From contig JAIXOP010000008.1 in the NCBI GenBank assembly GCA_027486725.1, positions 62,001-126,000 of the forward strand: a stretch of DNA of 64,000 nt, in the 5' to 3' direction. The DNA comes from Burkholderiales bacterium. GTDB taxonomy: Bacteria > Pseudomonadota > Gammaproteobacteria > Burkholderiales > Burkholderiaceae_A. The notes under the pieces were generated by a model, which was not told the DNA's origin, ran no database searches, and saw only the letters and a program-made list of their open reading frames with translations. Made by a program: the position numbers and the translations under genes. Within the stretch, counting starts at the first letter, position 1. Each line of letters starts with the position of its first letter. Positions 1 to 6,780 of this stretch are shown piece by piece.

Positions 1-930
1 GTTGCAGGTGAGCAGAATGAGGTGGGTCTGGCCGGTGACCCAAAAGGCCAGCCACAACACCGACAGCGGCGCCACCAGATAAAACGGCCAGCTCATCCAT
101 CGCGGCAGCGAAAAGAGTCTGAAGAACCGCGGCCAGAAGAAGGCATACGAGACCAACATCGAGGCGTTGAACAAGATGTGCAGCTGATTGCCCAGATCCG
201 GAGTGTCGGGGAACAGGAACCTCTGAAAGAGAGCCATCTGATTGGCGTTGTAGAGGCCTGCCGCCAAGTCCAGGAAGAACGACGCCAGCCAGAGGGGGTC
301 GCGCGTGACGAGGTGGGCAAGAATCGGGATGAGCAGGAGCATCACCAGCATTCCCTGGTAGATGCCCGAGACAAACAGGTAGTGCCGCTCAAACCGAGTT
401 GCTTCATTCAGCGGTACGGCCTCGACCAGCACCCCCGAGGTGATGGTTTTGACTCGCAGATAGACGGTGTCGGTGTTCTCGCGAAGCGGCACGACCAGGT
501 TCACCCCATCGGTGGGCCGCTGGCTGTAGACCCCGGCGCTCCCACCCTTGGCCACATCCCATTGGCCGCCCTCGAGTGGCTGAAAGACCGAGACCGATTC
601 AATGTATGGGGGCTGAATCCGCAGGGCCAGTGGCTCGGCACTGGGCTTGATGTCGACCCTCAGCCAGACTTCGTGCGGCGTGTTGCTGAAGGCCAGATAG
701 CCTTGGTGTGGGGTGTAGTCGAGCGCAGTGGCCTCTTCAATGGTGAGCGGCGCCCCTCGGTTGATGTGGTGGCCCGTGCCGGCCACGAAGCTGTCGGGCT
801 TGCCGAGCGTCCAGGGCAGGCTCAGCATCATCGTCAGCGCCAAGAGGAAGACAGCGACGGCCAGGGTGACCCTTCCCATGGTCGATGGCCCGAGCCGCCG
901 CCACAGAGGTCTCTGGAAGGGATGGGTCAT
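1..930 (-). CDS. 7TMR-DISM-type membrane sensor protein, 3' end cut off by the window
   Basis: The leftward frame starts at ATG 930-928 and runs open for 310 codons off the left edge, so the C-terminus is missing. Residues about 19-40 form a signal or anchor helix. Residues about 45-180 look like the periplasmic DISM extracellular domain seen before 7TM signalling modules. From about residue 185 there is a series of hydrophobic helices, as in the 7TMR-DISM bundle. In this family the missing part usually carries a GGDEF, histidine kinase or similar output, but that cannot be seen here. It lies 21 bases downstream of frmB on the same strand and could be cotranscribed. The DISM assignment rests on domain architecture and a few local patterns; the output function is unknown. 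Confidence 0.7.
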   Translation of the reverse strand, partial: MTHPFQRPLWRRLGPSTMGRVTLAVAVFLLALTMMLSLPWTLGKPDSFVAGTGHHINRGAPLTIEEATALDYTPHQGYLAFSNTPHEVWLRVDIKPSAEPLALRIQPPYIESVSVFQPLEGGQWDVAKGGSAGVYSQRPTDGVNLVVPLRENTDTVYLRVKTITSGVLVEAVPLNEATRFERHYLFVSGIYQGMLVMLLLIPILAHLVTRDPLWLASFFLDLAAGLYNANQMALFQRFLFPDTPDLGNQLHILFNASMLVSYAFFWPRFFRLFSLPRWMSWPFYLVAPLSVLWLAFWVTGQTHLILLTCN

Positions 931-951
931 TGCGCAGTCTCCAGCCGGGTT

Positions 952-1899
952 CTACGCCATGCAGCGGTGGTGATGCCTCAGGTGGCTCTCCACAAAGCTG
1001 GCGATGAAGTAGTAGCCATGGTCGTAGCCCTCATGCCGTCGCAGGGTCAGCGGCTGGCCAGCCTCCTCGCAGGCGGCCTCCAGCAGGTGGGGGTGGAGCT
1101 CGGCCTCGAGGAATTTGTCGGCCAGGCCCTGATCGACCAGGATGCCTTGGGGGTAGAGGGGTGGGAGCCCCTGGGCTGCACGGCTGCGGATCAGTTCGCA
1201 GGCATCGTGCAGGGCCCATGCGTCTGGGCGATTGCCGAGGTATCCACCCAGAGCCCTCTGGCCCCAGGGGCATTGGGTGGGCGCTGCGATGGGCGCAAAG
1301 GCTGAGAGACTCCGGAAGGCGCCCGGGTGCCGATGTGCCAAGACCAACGCGCCGTGGCCACCCATGGAGTGGCCCATGATGCCCACCGCACCCTGGGGCC
1401 CAAGGCCTGCGATCGGAAGGCCCTGGGTGGGGTGGGTGAGTGCGGGCAGCAGCTCGTGCATGAGGTAGCTCTCCATGTGCCAGTTGCGCGCCCAGGGCTC
1501 CTCGGTCGCGTCGAGATAAAAGCCTGCCCCAACCCCGAAGTCCCAGCGCTCGGACTCCCCGGCCACCCCAGCGCCGCGCGGGCTGGTGTCGGGCATGATC
1601 AGGGCCAGGCCCAGCTCGGCCGCCACCCGTTGTGCGCCGGCCTTCATGGTGAAGGTCTCTTCGGTGCAGGTGAGGCCCGCCAGATAGACGACTGCCGGAA
1701 CCCGGGCGGTGCTGCTCGACGCCAAGGCCACCGAGGGCGGCAAGAAGACCGCCAGCCGCATCGGCAGGCCAATCTCCTTCGACTCGTGCTGCAAGAAATA
1801 CTGCACCCCGCCAAAGCAGCCGTGGGTGCCCAGCACTTCAAAGCCGGCGGGCGCTGCGGCCCAGGCGCCCAGACCTGTTGCCACCGGAGCGGGGGCCAT
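952..1899 (-). CDS. frmB: S-formylglutathione hydrolase
   Basis: Hydrolyses S-formylglutathione to formate and glutathione, the second step of glutathione-dependent formaldehyde detoxification in the cytoplasm. The 315-residue protein has the esterase D alpha/beta-hydrolase fold signals: an oxyanion segment LAGLTCTEETF near residues 72-82, the nucleophile elbow GHSMGG with Ser178, and a C-terminal catalytic His in a YDHGYYFI segment. The conserved family start (HGCFGG) lies about 25 residues in, so the protein is somewhat longer than the usual 275-285 residues. ATG 1899 is chosen because it overlaps the frmA stop as TGATG, which implies translational coupling. Forms an operon with frmA. Confidence 0.95.
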   Translation of the reverse strand: MAPAPVATGLGAWAAAPAGFEVLGTHGCFGGVQYFLQHESKEIGLPMRLAVFLPPSVALASSSTARVPAVVYLAGLTCTEETFTMKAGAQRVAAELGLALIMPDTSPRGAGVAGESERWDFGVGAGFYLDATEEPWARNWHMESYLMHELLPALTHPTQGLPIAGLGPQGAVGIMGHSMGGHGALVLAHRHPGAFRSLSAFAPIAAPTQCPWGQRALGGYLGNRPDAWALHDACELIRSRAAQGLPPLYPQGILVDQGLADKFLEAELHPHLLEAACEEAGQPLTLRRHEGYDHGYYFIASFVESHLRHHHRCMA

Positions 1900-3023
1900 C
1901 AGTAGACCACCACGCTGCGAATCGACTCTCCCTTTTTCATGAGGTCGAAGCCGTCGTTGATGCGCTCGAGCGGCAGGGTGTGCGTGATGAGGCTGTCGAT
2001 GTCGATCTTGCCATCCATGTACCAGTCAACGATCTTGGGGACATCCGTGCGGCCCCTTGCTCCACCAAAGGCAGAGCCCTCCCACTTGCGCCCAGTGACA
2101 AGCTGGAAGGGGCGGGTGGAGATCTCGGCGCCGGCCTCGGCCACACCGATGATGATGCTGCGGCCCCAGCCCTTGTGGGTGCACTCCAGTGCCTGGCGCA
2201 TGACCTTGGTGTTGCCGATGCACTCAAAGGAGTAGTCGGCCCCGCCATCGGTGAGCTGCACGATGGCATCGACCACATTGCCGCCGGCCGCCTCGATGTC
2301 TTTGGGGTTGAGAAAGTGGGTCATGCCGAACTGCCGACCCAGGGCCTCACGCTCCGGGTTCAGGTCGATGCCGATGATCTTGTCGGCCCCCACCATGCGG
2401 GCGCCCTGGATCACATTCAAGCCAATGCCACCCAGGCCAAAGACAACGACGTTGGCGCCGGCCTCGACCTTGGCGGTGAAGAGGACAGCCCCGAGACCCG
2501 TGGTGACACCACAGCCGATGTAGCAGATCTTGTCGAAGGGAGCGTCGGTGCGGACCTTGGCCAGCGCGATCTCGGGCACCACGGTGTGGTTGGCAAAGGT
2601 GCTGGTGCCCATGTAATGAAAGAGCGGGTCGCCATTGAGGCTGAAGCGGCTGCTGCCATCGGGCATTAGGCCCTTGCCCTGGGTGCTGCGGATTTTTTGG
2701 CAGAGGTTGGTCTTGCGGCTCAGGCAGAACTTGCACTGCCGGCATTCGGGGGTGTAGAGCGGGATGACGTGGTCGCCCTTCTTCAGGCTGCTCACCCCAG
2801 GGCCGACATCCAGCACCACACCGGCGCCCTCATGGCCCAGGATGGCGGGAAAGATGCCCTCGGGGTCTGCGCCCGAGAGGGTGTAGTAGTCGGTGTGGCA
2901 GATGCCTGTGGCCTTAACTTCCACCAGCACCTCGCCCTCGCGGGGGGCTGCCAGATCCACGGTTTCAATCGACAGGGGCGCACCGGATTTCCAGGCGACG
3001 GCGGCACGGGTTTGGATGGGCAT
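1899..3023 (-). CDS. frmA: S-(hydroxymethyl)glutathione dehydrogenase (class III alcohol dehydrogenase)
   Basis: Oxidises S-hydroxymethylglutathione to S-formylglutathione with NAD, the first step of formaldehyde removal. The 374-residue length matches the family. Visible motifs are the catalytic zinc region GICHTDYY and GHEGAG, the structural zinc cysteines CxxCxxC followed by a fourth Cys eight residues on, and the NAD-binding GLGGIGLNV. The frame is open upstream to 3428, but the family start MPIQTRAAVAW at ATG 3023 has a purine-rich TGGAGA upstream, whereas the extension overlaps the RNase P RNA gene. No frmR-type repressor gene is present in the window. Confidence 0.97.
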   Translation of the reverse strand: MPIQTRAAVAWKSGAPLSIETVDLAAPREGEVLVEVKATGICHTDYYTLSGADPEGIFPAILGHEGAGVVLDVGPGVSSLKKGDHVIPLYTPECRQCKFCLSRKTNLCQKIRSTQGKGLMPDGSSRFSLNGDPLFHYMGTSTFANHTVVPEIALAKVRTDAPFDKICYIGCGVTTGLGAVLFTAKVEAGANVVVFGLGGIGLNVIQGARMVGADKIIGIDLNPEREALGRQFGMTHFLNPKDIEAAGGNVVDAIVQLTDGGADYSFECIGNTKVMRQALECTHKGWGRSIIIGVAEAGAEISTRPFQLVTGRKWEGSAFGGARGRTDVPKIVDWYMDGKIDIDSLITHTLPLERINDGFDLMKKGESIRSVVVY

Positions 3024-3113
3024 GGGGGTCTCCAGGTGGGGGTGGTTGGCTTGCAGCGTTGGCTGCCGGATTTTGGCACGCATGCCCTGCGCAATGCGGG
3101 TAGCATCCCTTCT

Positions 3114-3465
3114 CCGAGAGCGCTGGGCGGCCGCTGCTGATTCATTCAGGAGAGGAAGGTCCGGACTCCACAGGGAAGGGTGACGGCTAACGGCCGTACG
3201 CAGCAAGCGGGCTTCGGCCCGCCCAAGGCGAGGACTAGGGCCACAGAGACGAGTATCCGTCGGCTTGCCGACGAGGACGTGAAACGCGGCAACCTCCACC
3301 CGGAGCAACACCAAGTAGGCATGCGAAGGCTTCGGCCGGAAAGGGTGTCCCGCCCCAGGCATGCGGGTAGGTGGCTCGAGCCCGTCAGCAATGGCGGGCC
3401 TAGATGGATGGCCGCTATAGGCGCGCAAGCGCCCGTAACAGAATCCGGCCTACAGGCGCTCTCGG
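3114..3465 (+). ncRNA. rnpB: RNase P RNA, bacterial class A
   Basis: Catalytic RNA that trims the 5' leaders of pre-tRNAs. Conserved class A blocks appear in order: GAGGAAGGTCCGGACTCCAC (P4 5' strand) near 3150, ACAGAGACGAG near 3242, GTGAAACGCGGCAACC near 3279, AGATGGATGGCCGC near 3401 and ACAGAATCCGGCCTAC (P4 3' strand) near 3438. The ends are set by a perfect 10-bp P1 helix: CCGAGAGCGC at 3114-3123 pairs with GCGCTCTCGG at 3456-3465. A possible -10 box TAGCAT at 3101-3106 sits seven bases before P1; no clear -35 is seen. It is divergent from frmA. Ends are accurate to a few bases. Confidence 0.95.
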
Positions 3466-3488
3466 AACTTCTTCATCAACCCAAGCCC

Positions 3489-3506
3489 AACCCACCCTGG
3501 TGGGTT
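3489..3506. terminator. Inverted repeat between rnpB and the convergent lipoprotein gene
   Basis: AACCCACC and GGTGGGTT form an 8-bp inverted repeat with almost no loop (7 bp if the loop opens). It sits between the convergent 3' ends of rnpB and the lipoprotein gene, and the lipoprotein stop codon overlaps its right arm. No T-run follows on either strand, so it is a weak candidate for a bidirectional terminator or RNA 3'-end processing signal. Confidence 0.35.
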
Positions 3507-4578
3507 ATAGGTTGAAGTTGCCGCTCAGGATGTTGGTGAGTGAGATCCCAGAGGTTTGGGCGGCGGGCGTTGCGTTTTGGGCTGCCCCTGGATTGAAAAC
3601 CTGTGCGGTGAACGCGTCCGAACCCGTCGGCTGTGCAAGCAGTCTCGCACTCGTGGCTACGGCACCGCTGGCAGTGCTGACCAGGCCCACCAGGGTGCCA
3701 CCAGCCGAGAATGCTGTGCCTGGACCGCCCGCGGTGGGTCCACTATTGAACATCAATGGGGCGTTGGGATCGGTCTGGAGCAAGACTGCGAACACATCGG
3801 CGAGGCCGGGTGACGGGCCCTCATAGAGCAGCTCAAGGCCGCGCAGCGGCAGCAGGCTTGCCCGCTCTTGAAACACCGATCGGCGAACTTTGAATGTCCC
3901 CGGGTTGTTGGCCGGCAGTGCCCCGCCCGCCACGCTGTATTGGCTGTTGCCCAGGGTGATCTTGTTGGATGTGGTGCTGGTGTTGGTGCCCGTGCGTTCG
4001 TAGAAGACTCGGGCGATGCCACTCAAGGTTGGCCCCCCGGCGGCGGCTTGGAAATTGGCATAGGTGATGCGCAGCAGTGCTGCGGGGCCAGTGGTGGTTG
4101 AGGAGAATCCCACCAGGTCGATGGTCTCGCTTCCCGAGGTGCCGGCGCGCACTAGGCTGTCGCCAAGATCGAAGATGCCGTTGCCGTTGCGGTCCACCAG
4201 CTGCCCGGCTGGAACCGATGATGCAGCGGGCATTCCGAACTGAAGCCCACCAAGGCGGCTGGCAATCAGGGGCTCGGGCGACACCGCAGTGAGCACGCTG
4301 AGAATTCGTCCCAACGATACAGCCGCCATGTCTGGGCTTCCGGCCGTATTGGCTCCGCTGAAGTCTGTGCTCAGCGCCGGTTGGCTGCTCTCCAAAATCG
4401 GCGGCGCAATTCCCGGGTCTTGAACAAAGAATCGATCGGCGGCTTCGCTGGTGGCCACACCAGTGCCGAAGACCCCGGGCTGGATCGATCCGGAACCGCC
4501 GCCCCCGCCGCATGCGGCCAGACCTATGGAAGACGAGGCGACAAGAGCCCAGGAGAGAAGGGGGTGCAGTGAGGGCAT
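3505..4578 (-). CDS. Putative lipoprotein of unknown function
   Basis: A 357-residue exported protein. A signal peptide ends in the lipobox LAAC with Cys23, followed by a flexible Gly/Ser run, so it is probably lipid-anchored in the envelope. The mature part is rich in Ser, Thr, Gly and Ala, with no Cys and few charged residues, like bacterial surface beta-structured proteins. Around residues 129-140 it carries DRNGNGIFDLGD, an EF-hand- or dockerin-like calcium-binding loop pattern. I do not recognise a family. It is monocistronic, convergent with rnpB, and its 5' side faces the vapC remnant. That it is a real secreted lipoprotein is well supported; its role is unknown. Confidence 0.75.
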   Translation of the reverse strand: MPSLHPLLSWALVASSSIGLAACGGGGGSGSIQPGVFGTGVATSEAADRFFVQDPGIAPPILESSQPALSTDFSGANTAGSPDMAAVSLGRILSVLTAVSPEPLIASRLGGLQFGMPAASSVPAGQLVDRNGNGIFDLGDSLVRAGTSGSETIDLVGFSSTTTGPAALLRITYANFQAAAGGPTLSGIARVFYERTGTNTSTTSNKITLGNSQYSVAGGALPANNPGTFKVRRSVFQERASLLPLRGLELLYEGPSPGLADVFAVLLQTDPNAPLMFNSGPTAGGPGTAFSAGGTLVGLVSTASGAVATSARLLAQPTGSDAFTAQVFNPGAAQNATPAAQTSGISLTNILSGNFNL

Positions 4579-4700
4579 GGCAGATGCGAGCGGGTGGCGG
4601 AAGTTTTGATGCTATGGACGCTGCTCGAGAAAACAAGTCCTGCCTTGCCCCAGTGTCAAAGGCTTACCGGTCAATTCGACCGAATACTGGCGATGAAGGG

Positions 4701-4925
4701 TCACTGCACCCAATTTTCGACCTTCAAGTCGTCGTAGATTTCAAAGTCTTCGGTGTTGTTGGTGACCAAGGTGGCTCCGATGGAGATGGCGTGCGCTGCA
4801 ATCAGTTTGTCCAGCGCTTTGCTGTCTCGCTTTCCCAGTCGGTGACAAAGGGACCCGTATGCCATGGCCGCAACGAGGACCTGCTCGGCAGATGCGCAAT
4901 CGCGCATTTGTCCGAATGCTGTCTC
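4701..4925 (-). pseudogene. Decayed C-terminal remnant of a VapC-type PIN-domain toxin
   Basis: The last roughly 65-75 residues, ending at the TGA at 4703-4701, read as the C-terminal half of a VapC ribonuclease: ALDKLIAAHAISIGATLVTNN then a DF motif and KVENWVQ, with two of the PIN acidic residues. The N-terminal half with the first catalytic Asp, and any VapB antitoxin gene, are absent: upstream the frame runs into the mraZ control region and loses all similarity. Codon use is less GC-rich than in the neighbours. The left boundary of the homologous part is approximate. The rest of the 532-base gap 4579-5110 holds a small inverted repeat CGGTC/GACCG at about 4670 and the MraZ operator. Confidence 0.7.
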
Positions 4926-5007
4926 CCGCCTCCATCCGGCCCTAGGGCGTCCCCAACCGCCCAACCGCACCTTGCGCCCCGCCCATTTCTTCCCTAAAGT
5001 GCAAGGA

Positions 5008-5043
5008 AGTGTGAAAAGGTGGTGAAAAGTGGGAGGCAGGGGG
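5008..5043 (+). promoter_or_regulatory. MraZ operator: four 10-bp-spaced GTGGG-like repeats
   Basis: Upstream of mraZ are AGTGTG (5008), GGTGGT (5018), AGTGGG (5028) and AGGGGG (5038), spaced exactly 10 bp apart on one face of the helix. This is the known layout of MraZ binding sites (TGGG or GTGGG repeats at 10-bp intervals), through which MraZ represses its own dcw operon. The promoter hexamers themselves are not clear. Confidence 0.75.
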
Positions 5044-5110
5044 TCTCTCGCCCTTTTCGCACGCACAGGGGGAGCGCCGTCGGCCGTTGGCCGACTGCCC
5101 ATTCATTCCG

Positions 5111-5521
5111 ATGTACACGGGGATTTCCGCACTCACGCTGGATGCCAAGGGCCGCATGACCGTGCCCACCCGGCATCGGGATGCCCTTTTGGCCGAGGCC
5201 CAGGGACAGCTCGCCATCGTCGAGAGCGACAACGGCTGCCTGCTGCTCATGACGCAGACCCGCTGGGAATCCAAGATCGCCGCCCTGGGCGCAGACGAAG
5301 ACGCCGAGGAGCGCCGCCGCTTCTGGCTGGGCCTCTCCGACACCCCCGAGATCGATTCGGCTGGCCGCCTGCTCATCAATCCCGTGCTTCGCGAAGGCGC
5401 CGGCATCAGCCGCGAGGTCATGCTGCTGGGCGTGGGCACCCACTTTGAAATCTGGGATGCCGCCCGCCTCGAGGCCCACAAGGCCGCGGTCCGTGCCCGA
5501 AAGATGACGAGGGCTGCGTGA
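5111..5521 (+). CDS. mraZ: MraZ, transcriptional regulator of the dcw cluster
   Basis: DNA-binding repressor of the division and cell wall operon, AbrB-like fold with two tandem repeats. At 136 residues it is close to the usual 140-150. The first repeat shows LDAKGRMTVPTRHR and the second shows IDSAGRLLINPVLR, the two family signatures. ATG 5111 is chosen because the family starts a few residues before SALTLDAKGR; an upstream in-frame TTG at 5087 would add eight atypical residues. No good ribosome binding site is visible. It is the first gene of the dcw cluster, lying 67 bases after the operator it should bind. Confidence 0.93.
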   Translation: MYTGISALTLDAKGRMTVPTRHRDALLAEAQGQLAIVESDNGCLLLMTQTRWESKIAALGADEDAEERRRFWLGLSDTPEIDSAGRLLINPVLREGAGISREVMLLGVGTHFEIWDAARLEAHKAAVRARKMTRAA

Positions 5522-6514
5522 TTGGCCGCGCTCCATCAGTCGGTCCTCTTTGCCGAAACCCTCGATGCGTTGGTGCATCGTCCTGAGGGCGTTTACGTGG
5601 ACGCCACCTTCGGACGCGGCGGCCACACCCGGGGCCTGCTCGACCGCCTGAGCCCCCAGGGACGCGTGATCGCCCTCGACCGCGACCCGGCCGCCGTTGC
5701 TGCCGGCCGCGGCATCCAAGACCCCCGCCTGTCCCTGCACCACACCCCCTTCTCGGGCCTGCCCGAGGTGCTGCAGCAGCTGGGCATTCCTGCGGTGGAT
5801 GGCCTGATGGCCGACCTTGGCGTCTCCTCCCCGCAGCTCGATGAGGCCGAGCGGGGGTTCAGTTTCCTGCGCGATGGCCCCCTCGACATGCGCATGGATT
5901 CCAGTGCGGGTCCCACGGCAGCCGAATGGCTGGCGCACCAAACCGCCGAGGACCTCGCTGAGGTGCTGGCCGAGTGGGGCGAGGAGCGGTACGCCCGCCC
6001 CATTGCCCAGGCCATCGTGGCGCGGATTCGCTCTGCGCAGGCCGGAGAGGCCGATCCCTTGCAGACCACCCTGCAGCTCGCCCAGCTCGTGGCGGGGGTG
6101 GTGCGAAAGCACCAGAAGCCCGGCAAGTCCAAGCGCGGTGCCGCAGGCATCCACCCCGCCACGCGCACATTTCAGGCCATTCGCATTGCGGTGAATCGCG
6201 AGCTCGACGAGGTCGATGCCCTGCTGGCTGCAGCCCCCCGCTGCATCAAGCCCGGCGGCCGACTCGCGGTCATCAGCTTTCACTCGCTTGAAGATCGGCG
6301 CGTAAAGCAGGCCATTTCCCCCCCCAAGCCGAGCGACTTCCTCTCCCCCCGGGAACGTCGACTGGCAGAACTCGGCGGCCTCCCCCAGACCGCTCAGGCC
6401 GAGCCCCCTTTCCGGGCCCTGGCCCGGATTTTCCCCTCGGAGCAGGAGCAGGAGCGCAACCCCCGTGCGCGCAGTGCTGTGCTTCGCGTGGCCGAACGGG
6501 GAGGGCAGCCATGA
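5522..6514 (+). CDS. rsmH: 16S rRNA (cytosine1402-N4)-methyltransferase
   Basis: SAM-dependent methylation of C1402 in the ribosomal P site. The 330-residue protein has the N-terminal HQSVLFAETLDAL, the SAM motif VDATFGRGGHTRG, LMADLGVSSPQLDEAERGFSF and the C-terminal ISFHSLEDRRVK, all typical. The start is unusual: the mraZ stop TGA (5519-5521) is followed directly and in the same frame by TTG 5522, and no other start precedes the conserved N-terminus, so translation must begin at that TTG, probably coupled to mraZ termination. Its end overlaps ftsL as ATGA. Confidence 0.93.
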   Translation: MAALHQSVLFAETLDALVHRPEGVYVDATFGRGGHTRGLLDRLSPQGRVIALDRDPAAVAAGRGIQDPRLSLHHTPFSGLPEVLQQLGIPAVDGLMADLGVSSPQLDEAERGFSFLRDGPLDMRMDSSAGPTAAEWLAHQTAEDLAEVLAEWGEERYARPIAQAIVARIRSAQAGEADPLQTTLQLAQLVAGVVRKHQKPGKSKRGAAGIHPATRTFQAIRIAVNRELDEVDALLAAAPRCIKPGGRLAVISFHSLEDRRVKQAISPPKPSDFLSPRERRLAELGGLPQTAQAEPPFRALARIFPSEQEQERNPRARSAVLRVAERGGQP

Positions 6515-6780
6515 GGGCCGGCGTCGTGCTTTTGGCGGTCGCCTGCCTGGTGTCGGCCATTGCCCTGATCTCGTCGCGCCACGAGTCGCGGCGACTTTAT
6601 GCGCAGATCGACCAGGCCGATCGCGAGGCCGCCCGCCTGCGGGCACAGCTCGAGACGCTCGAACTCGAGCAGGCGAAGCTCTCGGTGCCCACACGCATTG
6701 ATCAGCTCGCACGCCAGCGGCTGGGGATGGTTCCCATCCTGCCGAGCAACAGCCTCTACACCACGGAGCCACGGCCATGA
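6511..6780 (+). CDS. ftsL: Cell division protein FtsL
   Basis: Bitopic divisome protein that acts with FtsB and FtsQ to activate FtsWI. It has 89 residues, an N-terminal membrane helix at about residues 3-21 and a periplasmic heptad-rich coiled coil (QIDQADREAARLRAQLETLELEQ). The C-terminal RIDQLARQRLGM is the conserved FtsL/FtsB-like end. Its position between rsmH and ftsI is diagnostic for such a divergent protein. ATGA overlaps join it to both neighbours. Confidence 0.93.
   Translation: MRAGVVLLAVACLVSAIALISSRHESRRLYAQIDQADREAARLRAQLETLELEQAKLSVPTRIDQLARQRLGMVPILPSNSLYTTEPRP

Noticed and set aside
22-1305. 427-codon rightward frame at the left edge
   Set aside because: It lies opposite the DISM sensor and the end of frmB, both of which have recognisable domains on the minus strand.
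3023-3428. N-terminally extended frmA starting at 3428
   Set aside because: The extension crosses the whole RNase P RNA gene, and family similarity begins only at ATG 3023.
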